Source: Dysidea avara
Lineage: Eukaryota > Porifera > Demospongiae > Dictyoceratida > Dysideidae
Assembly: GCF_963678975.1 (NCBI RefSeq)
Contig: NC_089277.1
Location: 17,808,757 to 17,872,756 of the forward strand
Length of the DNA stretch: 64,000 bases
Direction: 5' to 3'
Position 1 is the first letter of the stretch, and every line of letters starts with the position of its first letter. The position numbers were made by a program, and so were the translations under genes. Below the pieces are notes generated by a model that saw only the letters and a list, made by a program, of their open reading frames with translations, ran no database searches and was not told the origin of the DNA. This document shows, in pieces, positions 18,325 to 29,320 of the stretch.

Positions 18325-18757
18325 TTATAAAGTAGGAGTAGTTGATTGTTTAAATGTTTCAAGATCAATGGTAGATAGATTTGGGATACATAGATCGTTC
18401 CAATGGGGAATAGTTCTGGGTAGGAATGAATAGAGATATGTGTTTACTGAAGATTGTATGTGATTAAATTTCTGATCATGATGGGCTCTGGTAGCAGTTT
18501 GATTTAATGATGGCAGACAGCGATTTGGGACCAATAATAAATGATTAACTATCTTGTACAATAGGATGAGGCGTGCTTGCTTTCTGCGTTCTTGTAAAGA
18601 TGGCCAATTTAGTTCATTTAACATGTCTGTGATACTGTCACGGTGGTGTCTGTTCCAAGGCTTATTTAAGACGAAACGAGCAGCTCGATGTTGAATCATT
18701 TCAAGTTTAGAAATGTCATTTTGGTGGTGTGGGTCCCAGATGGCACAACAATTCCCC
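18325..18757 (-). pseudogene. CR1-like LINE ORF2, C-terminal end
   Basis: About 144 residues from CAIWDPHHQNDISKLEMIQH to a stop at 18325. The order WDP, Q.RAARFV, ML..L.WPSL..RR...R......, then LP.TI.HWN.L is the C-terminal signature of CR1/L2 group LINEs, seen also in the intact ORF2 at 54840. The endonuclease and RT are absent. Sequence upstream of the WDP motif in the same frame belongs to the host repeat. Confidence 0.75.
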
Positions 18758-19410
18758 CAACTGCAGCACTCTACATTCCAAATTTGAGCGAAATCGCTTC
18801 GCGCGTTCCCGAGATATGCGACTTCAAAAATTGGCTCAGTTTCTTCGTTTTTTCTTCTTCTTCTTCTTATTTTTCTTTTTCTTGTCGCACACTTACAAAA
18901 ACTGCTATAAAACTCGAACGCCATATCCGATTGCCTTGAAATTTGGCACACAGAAGGGGGATATAAAGGCGCATCTCGGTACCAACTTAGGCTGGAATAC
19001 GATAAACAGGCAAAGAGTTATGAGCGATTATTCACGAAAAATAACACCAATATGTTGTCACGCCTACAGGGTAAACCGCGTATGGGAAGAAGCTGAAAAT
19101 CGGTGGGTGAATAGGTTAACTATTGAACCTCAAACCTTTTGTGGTTTGAAAGAAATCGAGTTAAAAAACAGGAAGATACAACGAAAAAAACCAACAGTGT
19201 GTAACAATTACGCAATCGAGATCAGCTAATAAAAAACGACTGCTTGCCACGCCTACCAGATAAACCGCTTGGGGTAATGCTTCGAAAATCGTTATACAGA
19301 TGGAGTATTCATCTTAGAAAGGCTCATCAATGGTGTAGAAGAATCAGACTTAAAGCAACGGAGTTATAACACGAAATCCAACTTGGTGCAGCAAGTGCGA
19401 GATTGAGATA
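18758..19410. repeat. Unique part of composite repeat A
   Basis: Matches 61320-61960 with about 95 percent identity by eye. Open frames here (for example 18729-19229) are also seen in copy B with frame changes and look incidental; the poly-pyrimidine tract near 18845-18885 varies in length between copies. Confidence 0.75.
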
Positions 19411-22400
19411 CTCTAATAGAGCAGTCATCCTAATAGAGCAGTCACCCTGAAGAGAATTCAAGAGATCAGCTAGAAATAAGAAACCTGTATAGAGATCAGC
19501 TACACACAAGTCACCCTGTAGAGAGATCAGCTAGAAGAAGTTACCTTGTAGGGAGTTCATGCAACTATGGAAAGAAATAGTTCAGCTAGAAAAAAAATCA
19601 CCTTGTAGAGTTCAGCTACAAAGAAACCACCATGTAGAGAGTTCAGCTACAAACAAATCGCCCTGTGGAGAGATCAATAGAAGAAGTTACCTTGCAGAGA
19701 GTTCAGCTACAAACAAATCTCCCTGTAGAGAGATTAGCTAGAAGAAGTTACCTTGTAGAGAGTTCAGCTACAAAGAAACCATCATGTAGAGAGTTCAGCT
19801 ACAAACAAATCTCCCTGTAGAGAGATCAGCTAGAAGAGGTCACCTTGTAGAGAGTTCAGTTACAAAGAAACCACCATGTAGAGAGCTCAGCTACAATTAT
19901 GGAACCAACTAGATTATCATATTATCCAAGCTCCATCTCTTGATTTGTTTAACAATTATATAAATTTGTAAATAAGTAGCTAACTACATATGTACGAATA
20001 TACTCATGATTGAGTTTGTACATTAACAAATATATACATATATATATATATAAACTAGTGACCTTGTAGAGACATCAGCTAGAAGAAGTTACCTTGTAGA
20101 GAGTTCAGCTACAAAGAAACCATTCTTTAAAGAGCTCAGCTGCAAACAAATCACCTGTACAGAATTCAGATACAAATAAATCACCCTGTAGAAAGATGAG
20201 CTAGAAAAAGTTACCTTGTAGAGAGTTAAGTTACAAAGAAACCACCATGTAGAGAATTCAGCTACAAACTAGTGGCCCTGTAAAGACATCAGCTAGAAGA
20301 AGTTACCTTGAGAGAGTTCAGCTACAAAGAAACCATTATTTAAAGAGCTCAGCTGCAAACAAATCACCTATACAGAATTCAGCTACAAACAAATCACCAT
20401 GTAGAGAGATCAGCTAGAAGAAGTTATCTTGTAGATAGTTCAGCTACAAAGAAACCATCATTTAGAGAGTTCAGCTTCAAACAAATCACCTGTAGAGAGT
20501 TCAGCTACAAACAAATCTCCCTGTAGAGAGATCAGCTAGAAGAAGTTACCTTGTAGAGAGTTCAGCTACAAACAAATCACCCTGTAGAAAGATCAGCTAG
20601 AAGAAGTCACCTTGTAGAAAGTTCAGTTACAAAGAAACCACCATGTAGAGAGTTCAGCTACAAACTAGTCACCTTGTAGAGACATCAGCTAGAAAAGTTA
20701 CCTTGTAGAGAGTTCAGCTACAAAGAAACCATTCTGTTTAGAGCTCAGCTGCAAACAAATCACTTGTACAGAATTCAGTTACAAACAAATAACCCTGTAG
20801 AGAGGTCAGCTAGAAGAAATTACCTTGTACATAGTTCAGCTACAAAGAAACCACCAAGTAAAGAGTTCAGCAGCAAAGAAATCACCCTGTAGAAAATTCA
20901 GCCACAAACAAATTGCCCTGTAGAAAGATCAGTTAGAAGAAGTTACCTTTTAGAGAGTTCAGCTACAAAGAAACCATTCTTTAAAGAGCTCAACTGCAAA
21001 CAAATCATCTGTACAGAATTCAGCTACAAACAATTCACCCTGTAGAGAGATCAGCTAGAAGAAGTTAACTTGTAGAGAGTTCAGCTACAAAGAAACCATC
21101 ATTTAGAAAGTTCAGCTTCAAACAAATCTCCCTGTAGGGAGATCAGTTAGAAGAAGTCACCTTGTAGAAAGTTCAGTTACAAAGAAACCACCATGTAGAG
21201 AGTTCAGCTACAAACTAGTCACCTTGTAGAGACATCAGCTAGAAAAGTTATCTTGTAGAGAGTTCAGCTACAAAGAAACCATTCTGTAAAGAGCTCAGCT
21301 GCAAACAAATCACCTGTACAGAATTCAGCTACAAACAAATCACCCTGTAGAGAGATCAGCTAGAAGAAATTACCTTGTAGATAGTTCAGCTACAAACAAA
21401 TCACCCTGTAGAAAGATCAGTTAGAAGAAGTTACTTTGTAGAGAGTTCAGCTACAAAGAAACCATTTTGTAAAGAGCTCAGCTGCAAACAAATCACCTGT
21501 ACAGAATTCAGCTACAAACAAATCACCCTGTAGAGAGATCAGCTAGAAGAAATTACCTTGTAGATAGTTCAGCTACAAACAAATCACCCTGTAGAAAGAT
21601 CAGTTAGAAGAAGTTACTTTGTAGAGAGTTCAGCTACAAAGAAACCATTTTGTAAAGAGCTCAGCTGCAAACAAATCACCTGTACAGAATTCAGCTACAA
21701 ACAAATCACCCTGTAGAGAGATCAGCTAGAAGAAATTACCTTGTAGATAGTTCAGCTACAAACAAATCACCCTGTAGAAAGATCAGTTAGAAGAAGTTAC
21801 TTTGCAGAGAGTTCAGCTACAAAGAAACCATTCTGTAAAGAGCTCAGCTGCAAACAAATCACCTGTACAGAATTCAGCTACAAACAAATCACCCTGTAGA
21901 GAGATCAGCTAGAAGAAATTACCTTGTAGATAGTTCAGCTACAAACAAATCACCCTGTAGAAAGATCAGTTAGAAGAAGTTACTTTGAAGAGAGTTCAGC
22001 TACAAAGAAACCATTTTGTAAAGAGCTCAGCTGCAAACAAATCACCTGTACAGAATTCAGCTACAAACAAATCACCCTGTAGAGAGATCAGCTAGAAGAA
22101 ATTACCTTGTAGATAGTTCAGCTACAAACAAATCACCCTGTAGAAAGATCAGTTAGAAGAAGTTACTTTGCAGAGAGTTCAGCTACAAAGAAACCATTCT
22201 GTAAAGAGCTCAGCTGCAAACAAATCACCTGTACAGAATTTAGCTACGAACAAATCACCCTGTAGAGAGATCAGCTAGAAGAAGTTACCTTGTAGATAGT
22301 TCAGCTACAAACAAATCTCCCTGTAGAGAGATCAGCTAGAAGAAATTACCTTGTAGAGAGTTCAGCTACAAAGAAACCATCATGTAGAGAGTTCAGCTGC

Positions 22401-22412
22401 AAAGAAATCACC
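19411..22412. repeat. Minisatellite array A, 30-31-bp units (about 3 kb)
   Basis: About 95 units alternating GTTCAGCTACAAAGAAACCA, AGATCAGCTAGAAGAAGTTA and related forms. All contain the core (T/A)CAGCTA(C/G)A followed by A..A..CCTGTAGAGA. Between about 21260 and 22250 the units are organised as a higher-order repeat of 183-184 bp (six units), repeated about five times with near identity. An unrelated segment lies at 19908-20052. Confidence 0.9.
19908..20052. other. Unrelated AT-rich block inside array A
   Basis: About 145 bp of AT-rich sequence ending in (TA)n interrupts the array; flanking units are normal. Either an insertion or a captured spacer; no terminal repeats seen. Confidence 0.55.
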
Positions 22413-22424
22413 ACTGCCCAAATT

Positions 22425-22531
22425 TCAAGGCAATAGCTCTTTCCAATCTGAAGTTATCAATTGTCAAAGTTGGCAAATTGGATATGTGGAAGGCCCCTTT
22501 TCGCAAATCCGGTCACATATGTATTATATGT
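22425..22531. repeat. Partial copy of the GTGACCGGATTT element
   Basis: About 107 bp that repeats, in direct orientation, the right part of the neighbouring MITE (22655-22771), including TTTCAAGGCAATA and CCCCTTTTCGCAAATCCGG. Lies head-on to the MITE, making a palindrome centred near 22528. Confidence 0.7.
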
Positions 22532-22771
22532 GACCGGATTTACGAAAAAGGGTCTTCCACACACATCCAATTCTATGAACTTGAATGACCATACCTTTAT
22601 GCTCAAAGAAGATACTAACCTGAAACTTTGTTCATGTATTAACCTATGTTGTTACTCATCACTGTCCAAATTTCAAGGCAATACTATTTTCCTATCTGAC
22701 ATTATGAACTGCCAAAGTTCGCAAATTGGATGTGTGTGGAAGACCCCTTTTCGCAAATCCGGTCACATATA
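22532..22771. mobile_element. MITE with TIR GTGACCGGATTTRCG
   Basis: 240 bp with inverted termini of about 45 bp (TATGTGACCGGATTTACGAA and the inverse). The flanks are TATA-like, so a TA or TATA target is likely. Absent from the sister composite at 63440, which reads through. Confidence 0.75.
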
Positions 22772-22868
22772 TATAATTTGTACATTTCCTGATAAAATAT
22801 TTAAAGTACATCTACTTCATCTTTTCTTCTTCCTGTAGTAAAGAAAAAAAAACATAGGTTAAAAAAGT

Positions 22869-22897
22869 CCCAAAGCTGGCCATAGGCCAGCTTTGGG
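22869..22897. other. Perfect hairpin, 13-bp stem, 3-nt loop
   Basis: CCCAAAGCTGGCC / loop ATA / GGCCAGCTTTGGG. The equivalent in copy B (63556-63584) has a T-A to C-G pair change that keeps the stem perfect. Confidence 0.85.
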
Positions 22898-22922
22898 GTA
22901 TACAAATACAAAAAGAAATGAA

Positions 22923-23241
22923 ATCTAATCCAAAACAGCCAAGCTGTAAAAAAGTGTGCGGCCCTCAGAAAGGCTATGGTGAAAAAAGATGTGAAATCCA
23001 AGGTGGCGGCCAAGAAATGGCTGTGATGGTAGGTTAATGGTAAAAATTTTAATAATGACAATTCAGGTAAATTTTGTGAAGCGGCACAAAAATTCACCTG
23101 AATTGTCGTTATTAAAATTTTTACCATTAACCTACCATCACAGCCATTTCTTGGCCGCCACCTTGGATTTCACATCTTTTTTCACCATAGCCTTTCTGAG
23201 GGCCGCACACTTTTTTACAGCTTGGCTGTTTTGGATTAGAT
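22923..23241. mobile_element. Foldback element at end of composite A
   Basis: 319 bp; arms of about 155 bp meet almost at the centre (loop of a few bases near 23081). The ends are ATCTAATCCAAAACAGC and its inverse. Same family as 4608-5231 and 63610-63937. Non-coding; open frames in it mirror each other. Confidence 0.88.
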
Positions 23242-24310
23242 ATATATATATATATATTCCTTTACTGTTATGTGGGTGATTATGTGTAACATAGCTGCAG
23301 TGCAGTGGCTAAGTTAATGCCATCCTAGCATTCCACGGTTATCGCTCGGGTGACATATTATTGTAATGTTGCTTTACATTAATTTTATAACTGAAGCAAG
23401 CAATCAACTTAGCTATGACGATATCACATCATTTTACATATAACTAGTTTCTGTGTGCATTAGCTGCATCATGTTGTTTACAACCTGATACATGATGCAC
23501 GCAAGTCTACATTGGCAATATACAATATGGCAACTCCAAACATCCAGTAAATAATCTCAACTCTTTGGTCTGTCACAAGGTCTGTTATGGATTAAGTAAA
23601 CACAGCCTAGTATACTGTAATGTTGTGACCTCCCTAGTCTCTGTTGAGGCACCACGGCCAACTGTGATTATAGTCTCTCCCACAATCCTATGGTGGATGG
23701 TTGTCAAATGTAGTCTTTGTGTCACTGCCACTGGGCACTTTCTGACAAGTGTATATAATGTATAACAATAAATCACAGATTTTTGATTGTCTATGTGTAC
23801 TATCAATAGTTCATAATAAAGAGGTCTTATAGTATGGACTCTTGGTACAAGAGGTTATTGGTAGACTTTTACTGCAGGAAAAAACACTTATGGCACTTAG
23901 ATGGTTACTTAATTGAAATGTTGGTTTACAGTTAAATGGCTTCTACCCATGCAAGAATTATATATGATGTAGTAAGAAAGCAAAATGTTTGGATTACAGC
24001 ACTCTCATATGGTGGTCTATAGCTACGTAGTATCACATTAAAACTTTTTAGTTCACAGATTTACTATAGAGATTTGAAGACCTGTATGCCTTAATGACAT
24101 TATGAGACCAACTAGATGTGATCATCATTCACATGTAGCTAGTAGTTGGTAATGTGCAAGGACTTGCATGAGGAGTGAAGTTCTCCTAAAATTAGATATT
24201 TGCTAAGAAACTGCATGAGTGAGAAGGGTGGTGGCAGCTAATTGGTCATATTCATAGAGTTAAAGAATTACACATAACTATATTCAAATGTTTTGGTAGA
24301 CCTTTTGGTT
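23242..24310. other. Unassigned sequence
   Basis: Opens with a short (TA)n tract. No gene, RNA or terminal repeat was recognised. Confidence 0.4.
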
Positions 24311-25172
24311 TATGAAGGGTGATTAGTGCCATAATTATGCCATATATTTACATTATTGATCATGGTGTGGTGGGCTGTAGGGTAATGCTGATGTTGCTTA
24401 TAATTACAACCTTGTTATTATTAATAGTGTGATGCTTCCATTGCATGTGATATACACAGTAGTTGTCATCATGATAAGTATGTATACTTAGATATAGACT
24501 ATATGATACCATAATCATGCAGCATTGCCATTATGACATTGTGATATAGACATTTACCATAATGACATAGACATTTGCCATTGTGATATAGACTTTTCCA
24601 TAATGACATAGACCTTTGCCATTGTGATATAGACTTTTACCATTATGACATAGACCTTTGCCATTGTGATATAGACTTTTACCATTATGACATAGACCTT
24701 TGCCCTTGTGATATAGACTTTTACCATTATGACATAACCCTTTGCCATTGTGATATAGACTTTTCCATTATGACATAGACCTTTGCCATTGTGATATAGA
24801 CTTTTACCATTATGACATAGACCTTTGCCCTTGTGATATAGACTTTTACCATTATGACATAACCCTTTGCCATTGTGATATAGACTTTTACCATTATGAC
24901 ATAGACCTTTGCCATTGTGATATAGACTTTTTCATTATGACATAGACCTTTGCCATTATGATATAGACTTGTAATAATGTGATATAGTTAGCTACAGTGG
25001 TAGATCTTGGGGGAGGTACTCCAGCAACCAATTATTTACATACTTGATAATACTATCTAATAGAGCAGTCAGATGTATATTCTTCTATCACAATTAAGAC
25101 TATTTTAACCAACATCTATTTTAATTATACCTAATAGCAGATCTAGAATTTTACAGAGGGGTGCTAACAAGT
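24311..25172. repeat. Long inverted repeat, left copy
   Basis: Matches the reverse complement of 34926-36144 with high identity over unique flanks on both sides of a central minisatellite. The two copies are about 9.8 kb apart and point in opposite directions. The left copy has the shorter array. Termini of a transposon were not identified. Confidence 0.88.
24543..24970. repeat. 42-bp minisatellite (two 21-bp half units), left array
   Basis: About ten units of CATTGTGATATAGACTTTTA plus CCATTATGACATAGACCTTTG. Since 42 is divisible by three and the unit lacks stops in some frames, it produces repetitive open frames (KVYITMAKVYVIM) that are not evidence of a gene. Confidence 0.9.
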
Positions 25173-28100
25173 GCATTTAAAGTAGGGAGAAGAGGTGGTA
25201 ACTGGTTGATACATCTGCTAGTATATGCATTATGCAAAGCACAAGGTCCCGAGCATGCATGTATGCTCTATCTCAAGGGGGCCTGAACCCTCACTCCCAC
25301 AACATTTTTTGCAAACTTAGACTTCTAAGATACATGCAATTTGGTAACAATTTGACTGAATTAGTATAAGCATATTGAGCTATCTGATCCTGCCTGATAC
25401 ATGGGAAATACTTTGTAAAAGGCTGCCTGAGCACGACTGGCTGTGGTGTAAAATTTGCAGTGTAGCTATTGGTGTGGCTAGCTATATCCATACACAGTGA
25501 TAAGTTAGTTTCAAACTTTCAGTGTCATGTACATGCAGATTGAGACTGACCTTTTTATTTTAATCTTCACATGCATGAATTTGAAGTAATACATGATTTA
25601 TGATATCAAGAGTTAGCTAATAATAGTAGAGGGAGAGTACTGTTCTCTCAGTGTACAATCATCACATTTACTTGTAAACATTTTACACCTCTGAAGATCA
25701 TTTCAGTTATTCAGGCCTATACAGTGTTAGATAATTAAAACAATCTTCACCTATAGAGAATACTACAAATTAGCAGAAAGGATTTCTTTGAATTTCTCAG
25801 GATGCAGTGTTACACACTCTCACCACCATCAGAGTGTCTAACTACAGTATGGGAGTGAGTCACTCTCTCAGGATCATTTTATAAGGCCTATACAGTGTTA
25901 TACCTTCTCTCTTCACTATTATTAACTCTTGATGATTTATACTATAATACTATCAAGAGTAAACAATAAAGAGAGTGTTTAACTTCATTGTCTCACTTTT
26001 ATTATTTACTCTTGTTAAGTTATTATTGATTTGCATATAATATTACTGAGTAAAGGCTTCACTGCAATTGCAAATAACACCACAGGCTTCTCTTAGAAGG
26101 AAGGCTGACCTCATCAACAGTTCTTTGGAAGCAGGATAGTGGTGTACATATGTTCAAGAGTATTTTACTCTTGATATGATCAGAACTTGCAGCAGTGCTT
26201 TTGTACAGACCATATAATTATACCACCATGTAGTCACTCTCCCCTATGAATATATTAACTCCCGATATTACCTGTATTGATCATGTCGCAGTCTAGTAGG
26301 AAGAGTTCACTAAATGAAGATTATATAAATAACTATAAAATACAATTAATAAAGAAATTTGCTGTGTAACACCATAAATTTGTTATCCTAAGTATATATC
26401 ATACTCATACTTCTGAACTCTGATTTGCTGTGATCTTGCATTATATAATAATATTATAACATAAGTATCTTAACTTCTATCATTAACATAACATTGATTT
26501 TTAGGTTATGAGTGTACATAATGCTACTATGCAATAGTTACAGGCAGGATTGCATTTATGTACTCATTTTTGAAAAGGACTTAAGATATGTCAACCTAAA
26601 AGCTTTACCTAGCACTAAAGGATAGCTACGTAGCCTTGTAGGCATACATTTATTTTGCACATCCTTACATGCATGACTTTATTGTCGTGTACTGCAGAAG
26701 TCCCTATAACATAGCTAAGGTGTACACAATAATAAAGCCACCTCATTGTTGACAATGTTGAGGCCATTTCTTCTTGATCTCATGCATGACTGTAGTATTC
26801 TAGTACCATGTATCAGTACTATCGTTACACAGTGGAAGAGTAAAGGAGAATAGTTTTATATATGAGATTAAGTTGGAGCTGCACCAAGCAGCCACATAGT
26901 AGTACATATGTTTAAAATTTTCAGGCCATATTCTACATTTAATTGGCTTCATTATACAAGATTCAGAATCAAGATATCAGTTCTATTGATAAGACCTGCT
27001 ATGTGATAGGGGTGTAGTTTTTGCCATTCTTACAGGCCACAATGGTTACATATAGTTAAAGGATGTGCTGATAACAACACAATTTAGCATTACCCCAGAA
27101 CACTACCCTATAAGCATGGAATGATCACTCAGGAACATACACGTACTGTAATGTGTGAATTGCAATATACATGTAACTCATTCTACTATTACTTTAACTA
27201 TAAATATTCTCTGTATACATTTTAAGTAGTTAAATTACACGTAGGCATCTCTTATGACTATCAATAATGTTAGTTGTTAGTCCATAATCAGTTCTTCATC
27301 TTTAAAGTCAGACAGTTGGTTGTAAAAACTGTTGAGAAACATACGAATTGTCAACATATGTGCATATGTGACTGTCTCAGCAAATTGCAGTCTAGTTTGC
27401 AACTAAAGCATGCAGATAAATAGCTTAAAGGATCATGTACAATGCAGTAGGTGTAATCAAAATCATCATTTCTTCATTTAAAATTCCTTAATACTTTGTT
27501 TGCACAAGTATAAATGCAGGTCTAAAACTGTATATAACTTGGTTGACTTGTCAATTCATAGTGAGCATTATAGGCCTATATATGCAAATGAAAGTTATGG
27601 CTACAAATTCAGTTTTCAGGGCAGTTGCTGTACAAATAAATTTTTTCTATGTCTATTGTATCTAGCACTATAATTCCAAATCTACCTACCTCAATAGGTC
27701 TTGTGGAGGAGGCACCTTTTTAGTAGGATTTTAGGTGTTTTAGGGAACTACTTTATTAGGGTATATTGATCTCCTTTATATTAGTATCAAGAATCTGTAA
27801 TAGAGAGGACTCTTCTTTATTATGGACTCTTGTTAGTATCAAGTAGATGGAGATGTACATAGGAGGATCCCTCCTTCTAAGAAATCTTTGATCAGTAGTG
27901 ACCACTAACACAAGTGTGACTGTCGTATTAGGATGACTCCTCTATTGGGGTATATTGATCTTGATACATTTATAGTCAGGTGGTGTGAACAAAGGGTAGG
28001 GACGTAATCAGTGCAAGCTGATAACTTGGAATTCCTCTTTGAATAGCAATAATTGCAAGTAGAATCTGGTGGAATTGTAGGCATAGCTAAGGATTTGTAC

Positions 28101-28464
28101 ACTCAGCCATTAGCTGTAATAAATCAGGACAACTATTGCCCATGTTTGATGACAGATATTCCCTCCATAATCTGTTTGACAAGGGCTACAGTCTCCTTCC
28201 CACTCCTCCATAATCTGTTTGACAAGGGCTACAGTCTCCTTCCCACTGCCCAAGCAATGGCTGAAACTTTGATAACCTATTTTGGACACTGTATACAATG
28301 CTGAGACCAAAAAAAAGTGTGAATTACATAGGTGGATCATCTTTGTTGAGATGGTCACAAATATGAAGCAACTTACAAGCAACCATCTGAGATGTACTTG
28401 TGTAAAGATGGTCAGTGATAAAAGGTAATACACCATGCATTATGTACTCATCAGTGGCTAATGC
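25173..28464. other. Long stretch without a recognised gene
   Basis: AT-rich single-copy-looking DNA. Small features only: repeated ACTCTTGAT/ATCAAGAGT hairpin near 25925-25967, and words such as GGACTCTTGTTAGTATCAAG around 27740-27970. No coding exon with supporting motifs was found on either strand. Confidence 0.4.
28162..28247. repeat. Perfect tandem duplication of 43 bp
   Basis: Two identical units starting CCTCCATAATCTGTTTGACA at 28162 and 28205. Looks recent. Confidence 0.85.
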
Positions 28465-29320
28465 AATAGACAAATTTCAAAACAATGAAAATTCGACCGT
28501 TGCCCCTAGCAACCTAAATTTTACATTATTTATAGGTGTCAATGTCTTAAATCACTTCTCCAAGTTTTAAAAAGATAGCATAAATAAGTCATGGCAATCA
28601 CAAAAATGAGGTATTTCAACGTATGCAAATTCTAAAATTAAAAAGTACATATATCTCAACATTACATAATTTGTAGGTGTGAATGTCAACAATAATCTCT
28701 CCAAGTTTATATGGATAGTGTATATAGGTCATAAGATATGACATTACTTGAATCCCCTGATTTGTGTGATTACTGAGAAGGGGCAACTGTTGCCCCTCTC
28801 ATTGACAATGTTTGGGAAAATTGCAACTTCAAAATGTAATATCTCATCATTCTCATAGATATTACATTTTGAAGTTGCAATTTTCCCAAACATTGTCAAT
28901 GAGAGGGGCAACAGTTGCCCCTTCTCAGTAATCACACAAATCAGGGGATTCAAGTAATGTCATATCTTATGACCTATATACACTATCCATATAAACTTGG
29001 AGAGATTATTGTTGACATTCACACCTACAAATTATGTAATGTTGAGATATATGTACTTTTTAATTTTAGAATTTGCATACGTTGAAATACCTCATTTTTG
29101 TGATTGCCCAGAAGGGGCAACTGTAGCCCTCTCACATAGATATGTATGGGAAAACCACAAATTTCAAAATGTCATATCTTATGACATATATGTGCTATCC
29201 TTTCAAAATTTGGAGAAGCTACTTTAGGCATCATCACCTAATAATACTGGGAAATTCAGGTTGCTAGGGGCAATGGTTATTTCTGTATGCTATAAAGCCT
29301 TATTATGGAATTTGTCTATT
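28465..29320. mobile_element. Foldback element, arms about 390-420 bp
   Basis: Near-perfect inverted arms with a loop of about 8 bp near 28855. Inner 200 bp of each arm are almost identical; outer parts diverge more. Outer ends approximate AATAGACAAATT and its inverse AATTTGTCTATT. The words TTGCCCCTAGCAACCT and GGGGCAACTGTTGCCCCT recur. No coding content. Confidence 0.82.

Larger units (their letters stand above)
18020..18757 (-). mobile_element. CR1/L2-like LINE fragment inserted in composite repeat A
   Basis: A 5'-truncated LINE end: coding tail, a 3' UTR rich in a short minisatellite, and a TTTATTTATT tail (plus strand) at about 18020-18043. The sister composite at 61310 runs straight through this point, giving the empty site: sequence up to GCTGTGGACAT matches on the left and CAGCACTCWACATTCC matches on the right. 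Confidence 0.82.

Noticed and set aside
18729-19229. 166-codon plus-strand frame in the composite repeat (also 61303-61839)
   Set aside because: The two copies differ by frame-changing indels in the pyrimidine tract and there are no recognised domains; probably incidental.
19411-22412. CRISPR-like array
   Set aside because: Units are contiguous 30-31-bp tandem repeats with no unique spacers, in a eukaryotic context with no cas genes.
22860-22920. Helitron 3' end (hairpin followed by CTRR)
   Set aside because: The hairpin is strong, but no CTRR end or A|T insertion site follows at the expected 10-12 bp.
22801-23279. Pair of about 80-108-codon frames with hydrophobic content that look like a membrane protein
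   Set aside because: Again the two arms of a foldback; the sister copy at 63610 does not keep the frame.
24554-24915. Repetitive proteins KVYITMAKVYVIM on the minus strand (and on the plus strand at 35306-35924)
   Set aside because: They are translations of the 42-bp minisatellite, open in several frames only because the unit length is a multiple of three.
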